64,000 bases of DNA. It comes from a bacterium (GTDB taxonomy: Bacteria; Vulcanimicrobiota; Vulcanimicrobiia; Vulcanimicrobiales; Vulcanimicrobiaceae). Below, one piece after another: positions 1-8,900 of the stretch. The translations under genes were made by a program, and so were the position numbers. The notes under the pieces were generated by a model that was not told the DNA's origin, made no database searches, and saw only the letters and a list, made by a program, of their open reading frames with translations. Each line of letters starts with the position of its first letter. Position 1 is the first letter of the stretch. The DNA is taken from positions 50,451 to 114,450 of the forward strand of contig JAJYCL010000005.1 in assembly GCA_021778415.1 (NCBI GenBank), written 5' to 3'.

Positions 1-815
1 GCAACCACCTGAACATGCGCGGATCCCGGCGCGGTAGACGCGGCCGCGTAGCTGACCGAATAGGTCGCTCCGGCAATAAGGCCGGTAACGGTCGTCTGGG
101 CGCTGGCCCCTGCGGTAAATCCCCCGAGCGCCTGCGAGCCTGCTGGGACGATCGGGTCGACTCCGTCGTTCCCGTTGATCAAAACGAAACCGCCCGCGAG
201 GGTCCAGCTGGGGATGGCAGGTGCCAGGATCGCGCTATTCAGGGCAATCGGTGGGTTCGTGAAACTGCCGTTTGACACGACTGCCGAGCCGGGCGACGAC
301 CCGGCACCGGCTATGGCACCGCCGCCACCCGAAAGGGCGGTATTTGCCGTGACCGTAGCAGCCGCGTTCTGCTCGGCTTGAAAGCCCGCGTGGCTTCCAT
401 CGAGCAACGACTGCCCGTTAAAATTCGTGTTCTGCGAAATGCGATTGATCTCAAGGAGAAGCTGAGAGACTTCGGCTTGTAGGTTCTTTCGGTCGCCCAG
501 CGACACGAGATCCGATGACGCTTCGATCGCGAGGGTGCGAATGCGCTGTAAAATATCGGTTGCTGTTTGCAACGCACCATCGGCTACTTGAGTCGCGTTA
601 TTTGCTGCTTGGACATTTTGTACGGCTTGCGAGAATCCGGAAACCTGGGTTTGCAGGTTGGTCGCAATCGCCAATCCCGAAGGATCGTCGGCGGCATTAT
701 TGATGCGCAACCCGGAAGAAAGCTGCGCCGTAATGTGTTGCAACGATGATTGGTTCTGGTTGAGGTTATAGAGAACCCCATTGGCCAGTAAATTGTTCGC
801 AAGGCTGATGGCCAT
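1..815 (-). CDS. fliC: Flagellin, N-terminal part, with inserted DUF642-like domain (runs off left edge)
   Basis: This is the structural subunit of the flagellar filament, exported by the flagellar type III system. The open frame begins at ATG 815 behind a GGAGGA ribosome site and is still open at base 1, giving 271 residues. Residues 1-140 are a textbook D0/D1 region: MAISLANNLL at the start, QLSSGLRINNAADDPSGLAI at 31-50, and NTNFNGQSLLDG at 129-140. A Gly/Ala/Ser-rich linker (about 141-178) follows. From about 180 comes a segment opening with SNGSF, with SWTLAGG at 203-209 and a TYSVSY strand near 251, like the DUF642/CBM-type beta sandwiches that begin NGSFE and carry a GWT motif. This lies where the variable D2/D3 domains sit. 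The C-terminal D1/D0 half would lie outside the window. The flagellin call is certain; the inserted domain is my inference from motif resemblance. Confidence 0.93.
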   Translation of the reverse strand, partial: MAISLANNLLANGVLYNLNQNQSSLQHITAQLSSGLRINNAADDPSGLAIATNLQTQVSGFSQAVQNVQAANNATQVADGALQTATDILQRIRTLAIEASSDLVSLGDRKNLQAEVSQLLLEINRISQNTNFNGQSLLDGSHAGFQAEQNAAATVTANTALSGGGGAIAGAGSSPGSAVVSNGSFTNPPIALNSAILAPAIPSWTLAGGFVLINGNDGVDPIVPAGSQALGGFTAGASAQTTVTGLIAGATYSVSYAAASTAPGSAHVQVV

Positions 816-860
816 GTGCGCTCCTCCGTGATTGCGAACTGATCAGGCCCGCGACAAATC

Positions 861-881
861 CAGGTACCATCCATGTACCTG
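861..881 (-). promoter_or_regulatory. Hairpin in the flagellin 5' leader
   Basis: CAGGTAC (861-867) and GTACCTG (875-881) form a perfect 7-bp inverted repeat around a 7-base loop. It lies at the very 5' end of the predicted flagellin transcript. It could stabilise the mRNA or be a binding site for a regulator; the sequence alone does not decide. Confidence 0.5.
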
Positions 882-887
882 TACCTG

Positions 888-914
888 ATATCGGAGAATG
901 GTCTCGAAATTTTA
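888..914 (-). promoter_or_regulatory. Sigma-28 (FliA) promoter of the flagellin gene
   Basis: On the minus strand TAAAATTT (914-907) is followed after exactly 11 bases by TCCGATAT (895-888). The FliA consensus is TAAAGTTT-N11-GCCGATAA, so the -35 box matches at 7 of 8 positions, the -10 box at 6 of 8, and the spacing is exact. Transcription would start near 880, leaving a leader of about 65 bases before the flagellin ATG. Confidence 0.85.
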
Positions 915-974
915 GCGCGAAGGAATATCCTTCAAGATAGAATTGCTGTTTTTGCTGCTTATGCGAGGTTAACC

Positions 975-2447
975 ATGCAAGCGATCGTGTGCGTCAAGCG
1001 TTTCGTCGTATTTCCCCTCCTGGCAGTGGCATTTGCGGCGCTACTGATCCCGCACGTTGCAATGGCACAGGGGCATGCTAACGATGCGTGCACAAGCGAT
1101 ACCGCCACGCCGAAAGCCGTGATCGCCTCATGCACTGCCGATATTCAAAGTGGAAGTCTGTCCGGCGTAAGCCTTGCCGTGGCCTATAATAACCGCGGCA
1201 TCGCGTACCGCGACACCGGCAAACCGGCCCTCGCCGTCGCCGATTACAACGAAGCCATCCGCCTTAATCCAAGCGACGTCGACGCCTACGTGAATCGCGG
1301 TGTCGCGCGGTTCGATCTCCGGCAATACGCTCAATCGCTTAGCGACATGAATTATGCGCTTGTGCTCCAACCCAATAAAAAAGAGGCCTACTACAATCGA
1401 GGCCTCGTCTACCTGGGCACCGATAAAATTCCCCAAGCACTTGCGGATTTTACGAAAGCCATCGAACTTGATAGCGCCTACGAGCAGGCATTTGCTAATC
1501 GGGGATTTGCATATTATCTGGATGACCGCTATCCCGAGGCGCTTGCCGATTTGAATCACGCGCTCGCACTCAATGATCGCGACGCCTATTCCTATGAAAA
1601 TCGGGCCGAAGTGTATTATGAGCAAGGAAAATTTGCGCAGTCCCTGAGTGATTTCAACCGTTCAATTTCGCTTAATCCCCACAGCCCATTCGCCTATCTG
1701 GGGCGCGGGCGTTTGCACAACACAACCGAGAAATATATTTTAGCGTTAAGTGATTTGACCCATGCGTTGGAGCTGGAGCCCCAAATGCGTTCAGCGCTCG
1801 TATGGCGAGCTGGAAGTTACGAGGGCTTGGGGCGTTCAAAGTTGGCGATTATCGATTTCAACTCTGCAATCAAACTTGACGCAAAAGTGGCGAGCACCTA
1901 CACTTCTCGCGGAGTTGCCTTTGCAATGGTAGGGAACCGCTCTGCTGCTTTGACGGATTTTTCTCGCGCGATCCACCTTGATTCGAAGAAGTCGTATTTC
2001 TTCATGAATCGTGGGGCTTTCTATTTTGAAACCGCGCAGTATGCACTCGCGGCCGCCGATCTCGCGCATGCAATCGCGCTGAAAACGTCATCGCTGTATC
2101 CTGTCTTATGGCTTCATTTAGCTCGAGCCCATGCGCACACGGGTGATGCGGCTGAATTTTCTGCTAATAGCGCGAAGAATGATGTCAAACGTTGGCCAGG
2201 TCCGGTTATCGCGATGTTTAGCGGAAAATTAACGCCGGCGCAGGTGCTCACCGCTTCAAAGACGCTGCCCGGGACGCCGGGTTTGCCCAACCACAACACC
2301 TGCGAAGCTCATTTCTACATCGGCGAATGGTATGCACTGCATAAAAATAGCGTGCTTGCAAAATCTCATCTACGACAGGCCATGACGACCTGCCCCTACA
2401 CCTATATTGAATATTCCGGTGCAAAAGCTGAGTTGGGTCGCATGTAG
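975..2447 (+). CDS. Secreted tetratricopeptide-repeat protein
   Basis: TPR proteins form helical scaffolds for protein-protein contacts. I start at ATG 975, not the upstream in-frame ATG 873, because 975 is preceded by GAGG and opens a signal peptide with a hydrophobic core and an AMAQG cleavage region. The upstream extension would run through the flagellin leader. About nine TPR units of 34 residues follow from near residue 70, with repeated YNNRGIAY, AYVNRGVARF, AYYNRGLVY and AFANRGFAYY starts and the W/L-G-Y-A-F pattern. The C-terminal 90 residues contain two more helix pairs and a few cysteines. The length is 490 residues. No catalytic domain is seen. It is probably periplasmic or bound to the outer membrane; the partner is unknown. 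The 3' end overlaps the convergent gene by 46 bases. Confidence 0.85.
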   Translation: MQAIVCVKRFVVFPLLAVAFAALLIPHVAMAQGHANDACTSDTATPKAVIASCTADIQSGSLSGVSLAVAYNNRGIAYRDTGKPALAVADYNEAIRLNPSDVDAYVNRGVARFDLRQYAQSLSDMNYALVLQPNKKEAYYNRGLVYLGTDKIPQALADFTKAIELDSAYEQAFANRGFAYYLDDRYPEALADLNHALALNDRDAYSYENRAEVYYEQGKFAQSLSDFNRSISLNPHSPFAYLGRGRLHNTTEKYILALSDLTHALELEPQMRSALVWRAGSYEGLGRSKLAIIDFNSAIKLDAKVASTYTSRGVAFAMVGNRSAALTDFSRAIHLDSKKSYFFMNRGAFYFETAQYALAAADLAHAIALKTSSLYPVLWLHLARAHAHTGDAAEFSANSAKNDVKRWPGPVIAMFSGKLTPAQVLTASKTLPGTPGLPNHNTCEAHFYIGEWYALHKNSVLAKSHLRQAMTTCPYTYIEYSGAKAELGRM

Positions 2448-3388
2448 CGATAGGCAGCTACGCGAAAAATTGAATCTTTGTATCGAGCATCGAGTCTCCA
2501 TGCCGTATAGGTGGCTTTGATGATGTGTTCGTCATCAGCGGATGTGGCCGCGGCAAGCATCGCACCCCAGTCGGGAGTGGGCTCTCGCCGAATCGAATCG
2601 AGTAGAGCGGTGCTGAGTCTGCGTGTTGTTCCCGCGACGAGGATCGCCGCGGCAAATGCGCACCAAAATGATTTCATCGCGGCATCGAAATCATCAATAT
2701 ACGGTGCGAGGATTCCGACTGCATGCGTTCCGGTCATGACGTGGAGCGCTGTAAACGAACCAGAGTGTGCAAACGCAGCCGCTGACGCGACGTTGAGCTC
2801 GGCAAAATCGTTCGCGCTAGGGATATGCTTGGCTATTTTTGAGAAATCGGGATGCTCACGTACTAATTGCATACGTGTGCTGATCAAGCCGCGATGTTGA
2901 ACCGTGATAGTGCTGTTTTCAATATGGGCGAGCGCGTCATCAAGGCTGACAATTTTGGCGTCTCGGTCTGGTAAAATCTCGAGATACTCATGGTCCCACG
3001 ATGCGAGGGCTGCGATGAGGTCCTCGTCGTCATCTCGCTCCAACGCATACGCCGTGCGAATTGCGGGATGAAATGCCGCCGCGCCGACGCCGTTCATAAG
3101 GCGGCCAAGATGCGATCGTAAGACGTTCTCTCGCCCATCATTCGCAAATCTTGTCGACCACTGACGTCGAAGCTCGCGCTCAGTTGTATCGGCTGCGCCG
3201 AGCGCATGTTTTTCGGCGTATGCCTTTGCCCATGCGTCTACGCGCTCCGCACTTGCCCCCATCGCGGCAAGAGCAGAGACGCCCATTGGGAGGTGATCGT
3301 AAAGCGTAAGTCCCGACGCCGAGTATGATGCGGAACAAGCGCGATATTGCCCAAGAATATTTTTAACGGAGTCTGTGCTAAGGTGCAT
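2402..3388 (-). CDS. Questin oxidase-like protein (DUF4243 family)
   Basis: The 328-residue product resembles the questin oxidase-like family. Its fungal members include Baeyer-Villiger-type oxygenases that open an anthraquinone ring; most bacterial members are uncharacterised. Supporting features are an AAFHPAIRTAYALE segment near residue 110 like the family's HPLIHLGYALE motif, a THAVGILAPY segment near 225, and an overall alpha-helical composition. The ATG at 3388 has a GAGGG ribosome site. No signal peptide is present, so it should be cytoplasmic. It stands alone on the minus strand between the TPR gene (46-base convergent overlap) and the divergent ammonium channel. The substrate cannot be predicted; the family call rests on motif memory. 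Confidence 0.6.
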   Translation of the reverse strand: MHLSTDSVKNILGQYRACSASYSASGLTLYDHLPMGVSALAAMGASAERVDAWAKAYAEKHALGAADTTERELRRQWSTRFANDGRENVLRSHLGRLMNGVGAAAFHPAIRTAYALERDDDEDLIAALASWDHEYLEILPDRDAKIVSLDDALAHIENSTITVQHRGLISTRMQLVREHPDFSKIAKHIPSANDFAELNVASAAAFAHSGSFTALHVMTGTHAVGILAPYIDDFDAAMKSFWCAFAAAILVAGTTRRLSTALLDSIRREPTPDWGAMLAAATSADDEHIIKATYTAWRLDARYKDSIFRVAAYRYMRPNSAFAPEYSI

Positions 3389-3540
3389 ATGCCCTCATTG
3401 GTCTTTCTATCATGCCGGCTTGCGCATAGCATAAACCAAGCGGTGCGATGATCGTTTCGACGATTCGAGACCTGGAAGCAGGAGCAGGTAGCATTCCGAG
3501 AAAACGGCGCGAGAAAGATTGCTTGAGGAGCCTTGTAAAC

Positions 3541-4770
3541 GTGCCTATAAACGTTGGAAATACCGCATTTATGTTGATCTGCGCGAGTTTGGTCATGCTG
3601 ATGACTCCAGGGCTCGCGTTTTTTTACGGCGGCTTGGTCGCTCGCAAAAATGTGTTGGCGATTATGATCCAGAGCTTTATGTCGCTTGGTTGGACGACGG
3701 TGTTGTGGATCGCATTCGGATATTCCATGTGCTTTGGTCCAACGTGGCACGGGATTATCGGTAACCCACTGACGTATGCGTTTTTGCATGGCGTCAATTT
3801 GCATACGATGTTTACCGGAAATAATGCCGGCATTCCGCTCATCGTGCATATCGCCTATCAAATGATGTTTGCCATTATTACTCCGGCGCTTATTACCGGA
3901 GCATTTGCGAATCGCGTGACATTTAAAGCGTATTTCATGTTTCTGACGGCCTGGTTGATTTTCGTGTATTTCCCGTTCGTGCACATGATTTGGAGTCCAA
4001 ATGGCATCATGGCGCAATGGGGTGTTTTGGATTTCGCAGGCGGTCTCGTGGTCCACGCATCAGCGGGCTTCGCCGCGCTCGCATCGGTGCTCTATGTTGG
4101 GCGTCGTGCCGTTGTGGAGAATAAACCGCACAACATTCCGTGGATCGCTTTGGGTACAGGGTTGCTTTGGTTCGGATGGTACGGCTTTAATGCCGGATCC
4201 GAATTGCGCGTCGATGCGGTGACGGCATCCGCTTTTTTAAATACCGATATCGCTGCATCATTTGCTGCCGTCGCCTGGTTGCTCATCGAGTGGGGGTATG
4301 GGCGGCAACCGAAATTCGTCGGGCTCTTAACCGGCGCCGTCGCGGGACTGGCAACGATTACTCCGGCCGCGGGCTACGTCTCACCGGTCACGGCCGTGAT
4401 CATCGGCATCGCTGCCGGAATCGTCTGTTATTACGCCGTCGCAATGAAAAATCGACTTGGCTGGGATGATGCGTTGGATGTGTGGGGTGTCCACGGGGTT
4501 GGCGGATGTTTGGGCGTCGTTTTACTTGGTGTTTTTGCCTCGAAAGCATGGAACCCGAACGGGGCAAATGGCTTGCTGCACGGCGATCCGTCATTTTTTG
4601 TCAAGCAAGTCGTCGCCGTCGTCATTTGTAGCGCCTGGGCGTTTGCGTTCACCTACGGCATGTTATGGCTGATCAATCTAGTAACGCCGACGAAAGTGGA
4701 TCGCGACGCCGAAGAGCGCGGCCTTGATCTTACGCTGCACGGTGAAGAAGCGTATCCGGTCGGTCTGTAG
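3541..4770 (+). CDS. amt: Ammonium transporter (Amt family)
   Basis: This is an inner-membrane trimeric channel that conducts ammonium/ammonia. I choose GTG 3541 (GAGGAG 10 bases upstream) over ATG 3448 because the protein then begins directly before the first membrane helix, as in AmtB without its signal peptide. The 409 residues carry about 11 hydrophobic segments. The signature residues are present and even share E. coli numbering: Asp164 in GVLDFAGG near AmtB Asp160, His172 in VVHASAG (AmtB His168) and His318 in VWGVHGVGG. The C-terminal tail GLDLTLHGEEAY is the conserved segment contacted by GlnK-type PII proteins. No glnK lies next to it in this window, which is unusual for amt genes. 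Confidence 0.93.
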   Translation: MPINVGNTAFMLICASLVMLMTPGLAFFYGGLVARKNVLAIMIQSFMSLGWTTVLWIAFGYSMCFGPTWHGIIGNPLTYAFLHGVNLHTMFTGNNAGIPLIVHIAYQMMFAIITPALITGAFANRVTFKAYFMFLTAWLIFVYFPFVHMIWSPNGIMAQWGVLDFAGGLVVHASAGFAALASVLYVGRRAVVENKPHNIPWIALGTGLLWFGWYGFNAGSELRVDAVTASAFLNTDIAASFAAVAWLLIEWGYGRQPKFVGLLTGAVAGLATITPAAGYVSPVTAVIIGIAAGIVCYYAVAMKNRLGWDDALDVWGVHGVGGCLGVVLLGVFASKAWNPNGANGLLHGDPSFFVKQVVAVVICSAWAFAFTYGMLWLINLVTPTKVDRDAEERGLDLTLHGEEAYPVGL

Positions 4771-4860
4771 AGTCGGCTCGAACGTAACGGAAGCGTAAGC
4801 TTCATCTCGTCTTCCTCACATCGGGATAGTCCTGGAGCAGAATTACCAGGTGAGGAAATT

Positions 4861-5358
4861 ATGAGTATACATCTCGACGATTCCGAGGCGCACACCCTGT
4901 TGGAGCGTTTTGGGCTTCACGTGCCGATTACTGATGAGCGATTTCTCGCCCATGCCCAGGTCGATCGGGGACTCTGCGTGACGATCGATGGCCATTATGA
5001 TGAAGACCTTGGGGCCAAGGTTATCGAACTCTTGGTCGATTCCGTGTCGGCGCAGCGCATGTGCCCCGTCAGCGAACTCCAGGCGGGCGCACTGCTGGAT
5101 GAAATTCACGGCAAACGCGATGTTTTTCCGCATGATTCTGCCTTCTCGCACGTGGTTTCCCATCTGCTGATCAAGTGTTCAAAACTCTACGTGGAGAGCG
5201 GAATCGACGGATTTGTTCTCTATCCCGTCTACTTGCAAGAGCGCGACTATCGCATAGGCGTCGCGCGAATGTTTCGGAGCAAAGCCTTACACGTAAAAGA
5301 GCGACTCGATCCGCATGCGCACGATCGTAAGGCGGTTTTTTATCATCGTCCGGATTAG
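4861..5358 (+). CDS. Miniature ATP-grasp-like protein (ADP-forming acyl-CoA synthetase beta-subunit-like)
   Basis: The 165-residue product starts at ATG 4861 behind TGAGGA. Its first 20 residues (EAHTLLERFGLHVP) resemble the opening helix of ATP-grasp_5 domains in ADP-forming acetyl-CoA synthetases. The middle (SAQRMCPVSELQAGALLDEI) resembles their 'aPl..eA..ml' segment. The end (GIDGFVLYPVYLQERDY) resembles the 'ElDiNPl.v' strand. The first ATP-binding lobe and the glycine-rich GFGG-type loop of a normal domain of over 220 residues seem to be missing. I infer a compacted, possibly non-catalytic relative. It lies 9 bases before a flavodoxin-fold oxidoreductase gene and may form a two-gene unit with it. 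The assignment is tentative. Confidence 0.45.
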   Translation: MSIHLDDSEAHTLLERFGLHVPITDERFLAHAQVDRGLCVTIDGHYDEDLGAKVIELLVDSVSAQRMCPVSELQAGALLDEIHGKRDVFPHDSAFSHVVSHLLIKCSKLYVESGIDGFVLYPVYLQERDYRIGVARMFRSKALHVKERLDPHAHDRKAVFYHRPD

Positions 5359-5367
5359 TACGTCGGA

Positions 5368-5955
5368 GTGTTGAAGCGACAGATTCTTATCATTGATGGT
5401 CACCCGGATCCACAAGGAGGCCATCTTGGAAATGCGTTAGCCGGGGCCTACGCCGACGGTGCTAGGGACGGCGGTCACGGTGTTCGAACGCTTGCAGTCG
5501 GACAGCTGGAGTTTCCCTTATTGCGAAGTCAAGCGGAGTTTGAACGCGAGCCTCCGCCGCCGAGCATTCGATATGCGCAAGAATTGATTCGTTGGAGCAC
5601 GCACATCGCCGTTTTTTATCCCTTGTGGGTTGGCGATATGCCGGCGATACTCAAAGGCTTTTTTGAACAAACGCTTCGACAAGGCTTTGCCGCGACACCG
5701 CCGGGCCCGGGTGGATCTAAACAACTGCTCACGGGCAAATCCGCGCGTATCGTGGTCACCATGGGAATGCCGGCACTTGCATATCGTTGGTATTTCGGTG
5801 CCCATAGTGTGCGCAGTTTGAAACGCAATACGTTAGGCATCTGCGGCATCGGGCCGATCCGCGACACCATTTTTGGTGGAGTTGGATCGGCCGATGCCGC
5901 AACGTGTCTGCTTTGGCTTGCCAAAATGCGCGAGCTTGGAGCCCGCGCAGTCTAG
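5368..5955 (+). CDS. NAD(P)H:quinone reductase-like flavoprotein (flavodoxin-2 fold)
   Basis: The product resembles the NQO1/MdaB/KefF group, which use FMN or FAD and NAD(P)H for two-electron reduction of quinones. Visible features are the first strand ILIIDGHPDPQGGHLGNALA, with the phosphate-binding loop at residues 6-25, the HIAVFYPLWVGDMPAILKGFFE core near 90-110, which binds flavin in this family, and a KSARIVVTMGMP strand near 125. The length of 195 residues is typical. GTG 5368 is used as the start; TTG 5371 is equally possible because GGAG directly abuts them. The gene is cytoplasmic by composition and follows the mini ATP-grasp gene by 9 bases. Confidence 0.8.
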   Translation: MLKRQILIIDGHPDPQGGHLGNALAGAYADGARDGGHGVRTLAVGQLEFPLLRSQAEFEREPPPPSIRYAQELIRWSTHIAVFYPLWVGDMPAILKGFFEQTLRQGFAATPPGPGGSKQLLTGKSARIVVTMGMPALAYRWYFGAHSVRSLKRNTLGICGIGPIRDTIFGGVGSADAATCLLWLAKMRELGARAV

Positions 5956-5962
5956 ATCAGGC

Positions 5963-8900
5963 TCAAAGGTTCAGACATCCCCCACGCATAGCGCTTAACT
6001 CCATATAGCGGCAGAGCAGATTGACGAGTCGGATCTGCTCGACGTGACTGCAGCGTACGTCGAGTAGATCCGGCGAATAGACGACGATGTTCAGGCATTG
6101 AGCCCGAGAAATTGCCACGTTGAAGCGATTTTTCTCGAACAGAAACTCCATATTCCGGGCAAGATTCTCGCCGCTCGATGCGGCCATCGAATAGAACACG
6201 ATGGGGGCTTCCTGCCCCTGGAAGATGTCGACCGTTCCGACGCGGATCTGCCGATAGCCAGCTGTTTCCAGCGCCGATTGGATGAGTTTTCGTTGCGCAT
6301 TAAAGGGCGTGACGATCATGATATCGCTTGGAAGAAGCGCGCGCGGAGCGGCATTATACAAAGAGGCGCTACCTTCGAGAAGCCGACCGACCATCGTGAC
6401 GATCGCTGCGGCCTCCGGTAGTGAAGAGCGCGCATTGTCGGTGTGCGCAACTGCGCACGATGCAAGCCCCGCGCTTGGAAATCCCGGTGCGATGATGGCA
6501 TTGTTGTGCGTTCGGAGATCGGCATGTAACCGACCGTCATAGACCATTTCGGAGATAAAGTTGCAGATCTCGGGATGCATCCGGTACGAGACATCGAGAA
6601 GTATGCCGCGGTCCGGTGCAACGGTCGATGAGTCGCCCAATAGATGCTCCAAAACGGACGTTCCCGCGCCACTTGCGTGCACACCTTGACTGACCTGCGC
6701 GAGTTGCATTGGGTCGCCTAAGAGCACGAGATTGCGCGCGCACGGTGAAACGGCGATGGCATCGGCTAGTGAGGTTTGGCCCGCTTCGTCGATGAAGAGG
6801 TAATCAAGGTGCTCGACCATCCCTTCGCGAGCAAAGAGCCAGCTATTCCCGGAGATGAGCGTGTGATCGCCTTGTTCGATTGCTGTATTGTCGTCGAGAT
6901 TCACGATCAACGGGTGTTCTTCGCGTGAGAGGTATCGTGAGTGTTCGTTCGATTTGCTGAATTTGTGGGCGCCTCGAAGCGACAATGCCGGATTTTTCGC
7001 TGCTAGTGCTTCAATCTCGTGGAGCATATTGTGAATGGCTTTATGCGTACTTGCCATGACGCCAACGCGCTTTCCAGCCGTAAGAAGCGAATGGATCAGG
7101 CGAGCTCCGGTATAGGTTTTTCCCGTTCCCGGCGGGCCTTGCAGAAGAAGATAGCTTCCAGCCAAGGCGTGGACTAGAGGCGTAAGGTGCGATGCCTGTA
7201 CGGTTTCAGGTTGAAGATTCGCGCCTTGCGGGCGATCATTGAGGCGCGGATACTCGCGTCGCAATAAATCCAGCGTAACCGGCGATCGGGTTGCCAGGCT
7301 TCCGTCGCAATATGCATCGGCGATACGAGCAAGAGCATCGCGTTGGAGGTATGTCGCAATCGGTTGACCGGGAATGAGTTCGTGAACGTTCCGCGCCTCA
7401 TCAAGCCCGGCTGATGCTTTTAAGCGGAGGAGGTGTGTTTCATCATCGACACCGAGTAGCGTTCCCGCAGCCCCGCGAAGTCGCGGATTCCAGACTTGAT
7501 CGGGAAGATGATGGTTTTGCTCGGGAAACGCGTAGGTGTACACAAGATTTCGATCCCTGGGCGATTCCTTCACCGGAGGAATATCTTCGCGCAGCACAAG
7601 GCCGCCAATCGCCTCATTGTCTTCTTCGATCAACGTATCGATCGTATCGCACCGATCGAACAACGCCCACCAGACCGGTTTTTCTTCATTGCGGTGATAG
7701 GAGAGAAGGTTGCCGAGAAGGACGTCATGCGGATCATCCGATTCAAGCAACTGGGTTTGCGTATTCGAGCGTCGCGCCGATTCTTTTTTGTCACGTTCGC
7801 GTTGTATGCATCGCGAGCACGACGAATCATAGGGATCATGGCAGAGAACATTTGCACGCGCCAGCGGCTTAAAGGCAATGTGTGCGCCTCGAGCGGTTTG
7901 GTATTCAGAGCGGCGTTGCAGGAGCCATTCGCGGAGGAGAAACGTCGAGCGGCAATCTTCCTCGTTGTACAAGGCGATATCATCGAGTATGGACTGCTGC
8001 CCTGGATCCGCAAGCCATTGTTCGAACATGAGTACGGAATCATCGCCGCGCCGAACGTCGGCCGTCCGCTGCATACCGTAAAACGGTTCAAATTTTTTGA
8101 TCGAATAGCTCGGCTGGGAAATCATCACCGATTGGCGCACGACCGTATAGAGATCGACGAGCATCTCGCTTCGAAGAATATGATCGACGTCGTCTTGGCG
8201 CGTCTGGTGCCGCTGCGAAAGCGCGCGAAGGCGAGTTTTCTCGTAGGGCGCGTAGTGGTAGATATGCATGGTCGGATACGCCGTACGGCGCGCCATAAAA
8301 AAATCAATGCACGCCTCGAAGGCTCGCTTTTCAGCGTTTCGGTCGGTGCCCCAAAAGGCGTGAAACGGCTGCGCATCATCGGGCGCAAAGATGCCGAAGA
8401 GATATTCTAGGCCGGTGCCGATATCAAAGAGCGGATCGCCTTCCATATCGAAGAAAAGATCTCCGGGAGCAGGTTCTGGAAGCAACGAAAATCCGCGGTT
8501 CGGTGCTTGATCGAGAAGATGATAGAGGATCTTGTGCGACTCTCGCCCGCGCGCTTGTAAGGCTGCTTGACGGGCAAGCCGCTCGAATGATGTTTCCGAG
8601 AGGCCGGGTGGTGGCGCGAGGTTTGGTGCGGCCAGTGCGGTGAGCGTTGAGATGCCGCCGGCTTCGAGCGCGACAATTTGGTCGCGGCGGATCGATGCGA
8701 CGAGGCTGAGGTGATCGTCATCACGACGTCGCTGCTCGCATTGCGAAGCCCAGTTGCATGAGTCGCAATGCGCACACGGGACTGGATAGGCGTCAATGGC
8801 AGGTACGCTGGTCAGAAATGTTGCTTTGACATGCCGATAGTACGCGGAATAATCATCAACGCGCAATCGGCGCTCCGTTCCATCGCCCAAAACCGCATGC

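Noticed and set aside
7496..8410. Long open frame (304 codons) on the plus strand opposite the nuclease-helicase gene
   Set aside because: It lies entirely antisense to a gene with clear motifs and shows no recognisable domain.
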